A stretch of 64,000 nucleotides of DNA. Origin: Paraspadella gotoi (Eukaryota; Chaetognatha). Made by a program: the position numbers and the translations under genes. Under the pieces are notes generated by a model, which ran no database searches, was not told the origin of the DNA, and saw nothing but the letters and a program-made list of their open reading frames with translations. Where the stretch lies: the NCBI GenBank assembly GCA_051294375.1, contig CM119269.1, positions 15,015,918-15,079,917 of the forward strand, in the 5' to 3' direction. The first letter of the stretch is position 1; each line of letters opens with the position of its first letter. Positions 58,201 to 64,000 of the stretch are shown here, piece by piece.

Positions 58201-59100
58201 CGTTACATTTTATGTATGAGTTGTTGTATTCCGTCCCATACGACCCTGACACAGCAATTCCTAGAATTCTTCTATACCGCTACAATGCTACATCTTTCCT
58301 ACAATCTGAAAGAATTAATTTTTATCATGAAGAGATATGTTATGAAGTTTATTCCTTCTTCTCCAACGGTGCGTCTGAGATGCATGGACTCATATTTTTG
58401 GACTTAACTAACTTATTTCATAGACACTTTAAATTTTGACTGTGAGCTTACGGAGTTACGGTACCTGTGTGGCGGTATATTCACACCGCCTCACGTCCTC
58501 CATCGTTCATCCAAATCCATAGGCTCAGAGGGGGAACACACCATCCCAGGCGTAGTGTTCCATCCGCAGTCCTAACGACTTCCCTCTGCGTTGGCAAAGC
58601 GAGACCGTCCTAGGGTAACCGCGCCAGTGACTGGAGGCGTCACTGAGGGTCGGAAGCCCCCAAAGCCAACAGTGAGATGCCCCATCCCAATGGGCATCAC
58701 AGGCAACCCGGCTGTTGCCATACCTGAACCTTTTTTCCGCATTGCATTCCAACAAGAATCGTCCGTCAGATGGCCCTTTAAAGTAGGCAAAGGTAAAACA
58801 AAAGAGAAGGAGTATTTTGCGGAACATTCAACCTCAATCAGGTTTAACTTCTTCAAACCGGTTCTTTAGCGAAATCGTAACTAAAGAAGTAATTCATTCC
58901 TTTGAAAAAATTAAGGCTAAAATTAAAAAAAAAAAAAATCCCTGCTTTTTACTTCCGCCTTCAAATTAATGACATTTGTACTTTTTTACTTTTCTGTGGA
59001 AGGGGCGGTTTATTATAAAAAATAAACTCACGCCAAACTACATAAGAGTATTCGAGCATTGGTAATTTACAATTGGCTATGGTCAAACTGGTCGTCGACG
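55291..59100. other. intergenic region between SLCO and the FN3 gene (divergent)
   Basis: AT-rich DNA. The first 270 bp are GC-richer and CpG-bearing and probably contain the SLCO promoter. A GTC run lies at 56131-56147 and an ATC run at 56830-56848. No gene is supported apart from the uncharacterised block at 58440-58860. Confidence 0.5.
58440..58860. other. GC-richer block, possible mobile-element remnant
   Basis: A block of about 400 bp with balanced base composition in AT-rich DNA. The minus strand has an open frame (GLPVMPIGMGHLTVGFGGFR and onward) of proline/glycine-rich type. It is not bounded by convincing splice sites and matches no family I know. The 5' region of a non-LTR retrotransposon is one possibility. 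Confidence 0.25.
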
Positions 59101-62100
59101 ATGACGCGAAGTGTTTTTATGGTAAGTAAAATGAATTTATCTTTATATGATTCATATTTAGTAATCAGTTCCCATTGATAGGGAAGCCAGGTACTCTGGG
59201 AGTGAATAAACGAGACTGTGAGAGAGTCTTGATTGAAAGCTTGCAGGGACCTGCTATGTCATTATTTTGTAAGAGTGATGGAGGCCTTAAACCACCAAAG
59301 CCTGTCCAAAGTCAGCTTATTTATTAAATTAATGGATAATTGTTATATTGGTTGTACCAATTTCATAAATGTAAATACTTCGAAAACCTAAATTGAAATT
59401 TAGAAAACAAAATTTTTGATTTTTCACAACGAATTTATTCATTTTTCGTGTTTCGAACTTTGTTCTGTTCTTCATCAATGCAATAATACATTTTGAATTA
59501 CAAAATTTTGGTAAGTTAAAAGTTGAGAGAGAGTGGGAGAGAGAGACACAAAGAGTGAGGGAGAGGGAGAGAGAGACACAAAGAGTAAGGGAGAGAGAGA
59601 GAGAATCAAAGGATTGAGGGAAAGGTAACAATTAGAGGGTGAGGACAGTTGACGTTTTAGCTCAGAGGGAAAAAGAAATGAAAGGTCAAAGGAGGAAAAT
59701 GCAGAGGTAATAAATTAGACTTTACATCGTTATAAACTAAAATGAAAGTAAATGTAAATTAAAATTAAATTAATATTGATAACAATAACAATTCAAATAA
59801 GTTAGTTTTAGTTTTTTGAAAAATTAAAGATTAATTTATTACCTCTGCATTTTCCTCCTGTGACCTTTAATTTTTTTTTCTCCTGTATCTATCTATCTGT
59901 CCTCACCCTCTAATTTTTAACTTTCCATCAATCCTTTGTTAGAAGCTTTATCTCTCTGATTCACTCTCTCTCTCCCTCACTCTGTGTCTCTCTCTCCCCC
60001 CCTCTCTCTCTCCATCACAACTTTTAAGTTACCAAAATTTTATAATTCAAAATATATTATTGCACTGATGAAGAATTGAACAATGTTCGAAACATGTCTG
60101 CTCATAAATAAATAAATTCGTTGTGAAAAATCAAAAATTTTGTTTTCTAAATCTTTTACCAACGGAACGAAAGGAAAACAAACACATTAGTTGAAATTAA
60201 AAAAAAAATTTTAGGCTTTTTGTGAATTGAAGACTTTGTTTATATTCGCGAACTTAATCATCTTGGGATCGACTATAACAATTTCAACCAACTTAACGTT
60301 AAAGGAAGAATCATCAACATCCGTTCTTGCTACATGGAATAATCCAAGTGAAAACATATCAAATTATCATATATTCATTGAGCCTGCTGATATTCAAGTT
60401 CCGAAAGTAGTTGAAAGCAATAAAACATTTATTCGATTACAAAACTTGATATCTGGCCGAATTTATAACATTTCTTTACAATATAATGTGACAAAAAATG
60501 AAACAACAGAGCTAATCGTTGAAAAAATAAGCATTACTCTTTCTCCACACCGACCAGAAAATTTAGAATTGACGAAACTGTCAACGACTTCTATTAGAGT
60601 CTCGTGGGAGAAACCTGATGCTACAGACCTAAATTCATATAAAATCTCATTTACACCCAATGATCCAGGNNNNNNNNNNNNNNNNNNNNNNNNNAGGTCC
60701 TTTTACAGTTGACTCAGGTGCTCTTTCAGAAGAAGTTTCTGGTTTGACTCCAGGTAGAGAATATAATGTTTCAATTATATCAAAATCAGGAACAGAAAAT
60801 AGCATTGAAGTACAGAGTTCCATTCGTTTGAATCCTATACCACCTGAAAACATCACATTAACAAAGCTGTCAACAACATCCATTAGAGTCTCATGGAACA
60901 AGTCCGTCACAGATTTAGATTCATATAAAATCTCATTTACACCTAATGATCCATCAGGTCCTTTTACAGTTGACTCAGTGCTCTTTCAGAAAAAGTTACT
61001 GGTTTGAATCCAGGTAGAGAATATAATGTTTCAATTATATCAAAATCAGGAACAGAAAAAAGCATTGAAGCACAGAGTTCCATTCGTTTGAATCCTATAC
61101 CACCTGAAAACATCACATTAACAAAGCTGTCAATAACATCCATTAGAGTCTCATGGAACAAGTCCGTCACAGATTTAGATTCATATAAAATCTCATTTAC
61201 ACCCAATGATCCAGGAGGTCCTTTACAGTTGACTCTGGTGCTTCTTCAAAAGAAGTTTCTGGTTTGACTCCAGGTAGAGAATATAATGTTACAATTATAT
61301 CAAAATCAGGAACAGAAAATAGCATTGAAGCACAGACTACCATTCGTTTGAATCCTAAGCCACCTGAAGAAGTCACATTGACAAAGCTTTCAACAACATC
61401 CATTAGAGTCTCATGGAATAAGTCGCTCACAGATTTAGATTCATATGAAATCTCATTTACACCCAATGATCCATCAGGTCCTTTGACAGTTGACTCCAGT
61501 GCTTCTTCAAAAGAAGTTTCTGGTTTGATTCCAGGTAGAGAATATAATGTTACAATTATATCAAAATCAGGAACAGAAAATAGCATTGAAGCACAGACTA
61601 CCATTCGTTTGAATCCTAAGCCACCTGAAAAAATCACATTAACAAAGCTGTCAACAACATCCATTAGAGTCTCATGGAATAAGTCGGTCACAGATTTAGA
61701 TTCATATGAAATCTCATTTACACCCAATGATCCATCAGGTCCTTTTACAGTTGACTCAGGTGCTCTTTCAGAAGAAGTTACTGGTTTTGACTCCAGGTAG
61801 AGAATATAATGTTTCAATTATATCAAAATCAGGAACAGATAATAGCATTGAAACACAGAGTTCCATTCGTTTGAATCCTAAGCCACCTGAAAAAATCACA
61901 TTAACAAAGCTGTCAACAACATCCATTAGAGTCTCATGGAATAAGTCGGTCACAGATTTAGATTCATATGAAATCTCATTTACACCAATGATCCATCAGG
62001 TCCTTTTACAGTTGACTCTTCTGCTCTTTCAGAAGAAGTTACTGGTTTGACTCCAGGTAGAGAATATAATGTTTCAATTATATCAAAATCAGGAACAGAT

Positions 62101-64000
62101 AATAGCATTGAAACACAGAGTTCCATTCGTTGAATCCTAAGCCACCTGAAAAAATCACATTAACAAAGCTGTCAACAACATCTATTAGAGTCTCATGGAA
62201 TAAGTCGGTCACAGATTTAGATTCATATGAAATCTCATTTACACCCAATGATCCATCAGGTCCTTTGACAGTTGACTCAGGTGCTCTTTCAAAGAAGTTA
62301 CTGGTTTGACTCCAGGTAGAGAATATAATGTTTCAATTATATCAAAATCAGGAACAGAAAAAAGCATTGAAGCACAGAGTTCCATTCGTTTGAATCCTAT
62401 ACCACCTGAAAACATCACATTAACAAAGCTGTCAACAACATCCATTAGAGTCTCATGGAACAAGTCCGTCACAGATTTAGATTCATATAAAATCTCATTT
62501 ACACCCAATGATCCAGGAGTCCTTTTACAGTTGACTCTGGTGCTTCTTCAAAAGAAGTTTCTGGTTTGACTCCAGGTAGAGAATATAATTTTACAATTAT
62601 ATCAAAATCAGGAATAGAAAATAGCATTGAAGCACAGAGTTCCATTCGTTTGAATCCTATACCACCTGAAAACATCACATTAACAAAGCTGTCAACAACA
62701 TCCATTAGAGTCTCATGGAACAAGTCCGTCACAGATTTAGATTCATATAAAATCTCATTTACACCTAATGATCCATCAGGTCCTTTTACAGTTGACTCAG
62801 GTGCTCTTTCAGAAAAAGTTACTGGTTTGAATCCAGGTAGAGAATATAATGTTTTCAATTATATCAAAATCAGGAACAGAAAATAGCATTGAAGCACAGA
62901 GTTCCATTCGTTTGAATCCTATACCACCTAAAAACATCACATTAACAAAGCTGTCAACAACATCCATTAGAGTCTCATGGAACAAGTCCGTCACAGATTT
63001 AGATTCATATAAAATCTCATTTACACCTAATGATCCATCAGGTCCTTTTACAGTTGACTCAGGTGCTCTTTCAGAAGAAGTTACTGGTTTGACTCAGGTA
63101 GAGAATATAATGTTTCAATTATATCAAAATCAGGAACAGAAAAAAGCATTGAAGCACAGAGTTCCATTCATTTGAATCCTATACCACCTGAAAAACATCA
63201 CATTAACAAAGCTGTCAACAACATCCATTAGAGTCTCATGGAACAAGTCCGTCACAGATTTAGATTCATATAAAATCTCATTTACACCCAATGATCCAGG
63301 AGGTCCTTTTACAGTTGACTCTGGTGCTCTCTTCAAAAGAAGTTTCTGGTTTGACTCCAGGTAGAGAATATAATTTTACATTATATCAAAATCAGGAATA
63401 GAAATAGCATTGAAGCACAGAGTTCCATTCGTTTGAATCCTATACCACCTGAAAACATCACATTAACAAAGCTGTCAACAACATCCATTAGAGTCTCATG
63501 GAACAAGTCCGTCACAGATTTAGATTCATATAAAATCTCATTTACACCCAATGATCCAGGAGGTCCTTTTACAGTTGACTCTGGTGCTTCTTCAAAAGAA
63601 GTTTCTGGTTTGACTCCAGGTAGAGAATATAATGTTACAATTATATCAAAATCAGGAACAGAAAATAGCATTGAAGCACAGACTACCATTCGTTTGAATC
63701 CTAAGCCACCTGAAGAAGTCACATTGACAAAGCTTTCAACAACATCCATTAGAGTCTCATGGAATAAGTCGCTCACAGATTTAGATTCATATGAAATCTC
63801 ATTTACACCCAATGATCCATCAGGTCCTTTGACAGTTGACTCCGGTGCTTCTTCAAAGAAGTTTCTGTTTGATTCCAGTAAGAGAAATATAATGTTACAA
63901 TTATATCAAAATCAGGAACAGAAATAGCATTGAAGCACAGACTACCATTCGTTTGAATCCTAAGCCACCTCAAGAAGTCACATTGACAAAGCTTTCAACA
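59101..64000 (+). CDS. tandem fibronectin type III protein (3' end outside window)
   Basis: Exon 1 (59101-59121) encodes MTRSVFM and splices in phase to a long exon from 60215. The joined N-terminus (ELKTLFIFANLIILGSTITI) is a signal peptide, so the product is secreted or a receptor ectodomain. A divergent FN3 domain (about 60290-60545) is followed by about 14 near-identical FN3 units of 87 aa (261 bp) starting near 60553, 60838, 61099, 61360 and so on to 63965. Each has LTKLSTTSIRVSW, DSYKISFTPNDP and GREYNVSIISKSG, carrying the FN3 Trp and Tyr. The frame is broken by many single-base indels (for example near 60980, 61218, 61785, 61985, 62130, 62515, 62850, 63095, 63190, 63375, 63400) and an N gap. 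These look like assembly errors in a repeat; a decayed gene cannot be excluded. Adhesion protein or receptor phosphatase ectodomains are possible identities. Confidence 0.75.
59181..59372 (+). repeat. dispersed repeat D, copy 2
   Basis: Best-preserved partner of 46505-46705, here in intron 1 of the FN3 gene. No flanking duplications or coding frame seen; a SINE-like element is possible. Confidence 0.8.
59399..60182 (+). mobile_element. large fold-back hammerhead-ribozyme element C
   Basis: Long inverted arms (about 59399-59730 and 59830-60152) pair over some 300 bp around a loop of about 100 bp, with a right tail (CCAACGGAACGAAAGGAAAA) like those of elements A and B. The right arm carries an intact plus-strand hammerhead core. 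The left arm carries a decayed one in reverse. (GA)n and (CT)n runs lie in the arms. No clean target-site duplication was found. It fills most of intron 1 of the FN3 gene. Confidence 0.75.
60062..60101 (+). ncRNA. hammerhead ribozyme motif (element C)
   Basis: Plus strand: GCA, CUGAUGA, A, stem II GAAU/GUUC, GAAA, stem III C-AU-G, UC, predicted cleavage between 60098 and 60099, then UGC, which pairs perfectly with GCA. It is about 115 nt upstream of the 3' splice site of the FN3 gene's intron 1, in sense orientation. The partner at about 59443-59481 (minus) has UUGAUGA instead of CUGAUGA and lacks the cleavage triplet, so it should be inactive. Confidence 0.75.
60670..60694. other. assembly gap (N) inside the FN3 array
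   Basis: A run of N within an FN3 repeat. The flanks are both FN3 sequence, so repeat units may be missing here. Confidence 0.99.

Noticed and set aside
59443-59481. Minus-strand hammerhead in the left arm of element C as an active ribozyme
   Set aside because: The core starts UUGAUGA instead of CUGAUGA and the GUC cleavage triplet is missing, so I treat it as decayed.

Overview
This is metazoan genomic DNA, most likely from a marine or aquatic invertebrate. Genes are split by short GT-AG introns, both strands are used, intergenic and intronic DNA is AT-rich, and (GA)n, (CT)n and (GAC)n microsatellites are everywhere. Two short N gaps (about 12474-12497 and 60670-60694) mark an assembly. I cannot name the phylum. 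An animal BCCT-family transporter, a cilia gene, an animal SWEET and hammerhead-ribozyme elements together fit a non-vertebrate animal such as a sponge, cnidarian, mollusc or annelid.

Layout. 1-7.0 kb: mostly non-coding and microsatellite-rich, with two candidate exons of an unidentified minus-strand gene (2.7-3.4 kb). 7.0-11.7 kb (-): a six-exon BCCT betaine/choline/carnitine-type transporter. 13.7-18.6 kb (+): a 14-exon IQUB gene (ubiquitin-like plus IQ motif, ciliary). 19.0-26.7 kb (+): an 11-exon gene for an acidic, coiled-coil protein I do not recognise. Its second exon is followed by about 14 tandem copies of the exon's own 3' end with its splice donor, and then by a 1.1-1.2 kb tandem duplication. 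27.1-28.9 kb (-): a five-exon SWEET sugar transporter with a complete U6 snRNA gene in one intron. 29.3-31.6 kb: ambiguous coding-like fragments. 32.3-32.65 kb: a GC-rich, CCAAT-rich promoter-like island. 34.4-41.5 kb (+): a 14-exon TMEM255-like membrane protein with a very long cytoplasmic tail. 42.05-42.59 kb: a MITE-like element. 44.1-55.3 kb (-): a 14-exon SLCO/OATP organic-anion transporter with a Kazal-like extracellular domain. 59.1 kb to the window end (+): a secreted or membrane protein made of tandem fibronectin type III repeats, truncated by the window.

The exon chains were built by hand from splice sites and reading-frame phase. Each of the six complete models (BCCT, IQUB, acidic protein, SWEET, TMEM255-like, SLCO) gives a phase-consistent reading frame from start to stop. 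The genes do not form an operon-like unit. Two are plasma-membrane solute carriers and one a sugar transporter; the rest are unrelated.

The most interesting signal is a family of small inverted-repeat (fold-back) elements at 34.9, 54.5 and 59.4-60.2 kb. Each carries a hammerhead-ribozyme core: CUGANGA, a stem II hairpin, GAAA, a minimal stem III and a GUC cleavage site. Two are flanked by direct repeats of 16 and 12 bp that look like target-site duplications, and all three end in a similar AACGAAA...GAAAGGA-type tail. They resemble the ribozyme-bearing terminal parts of Penelope-like retroelements. All three sit inside introns.
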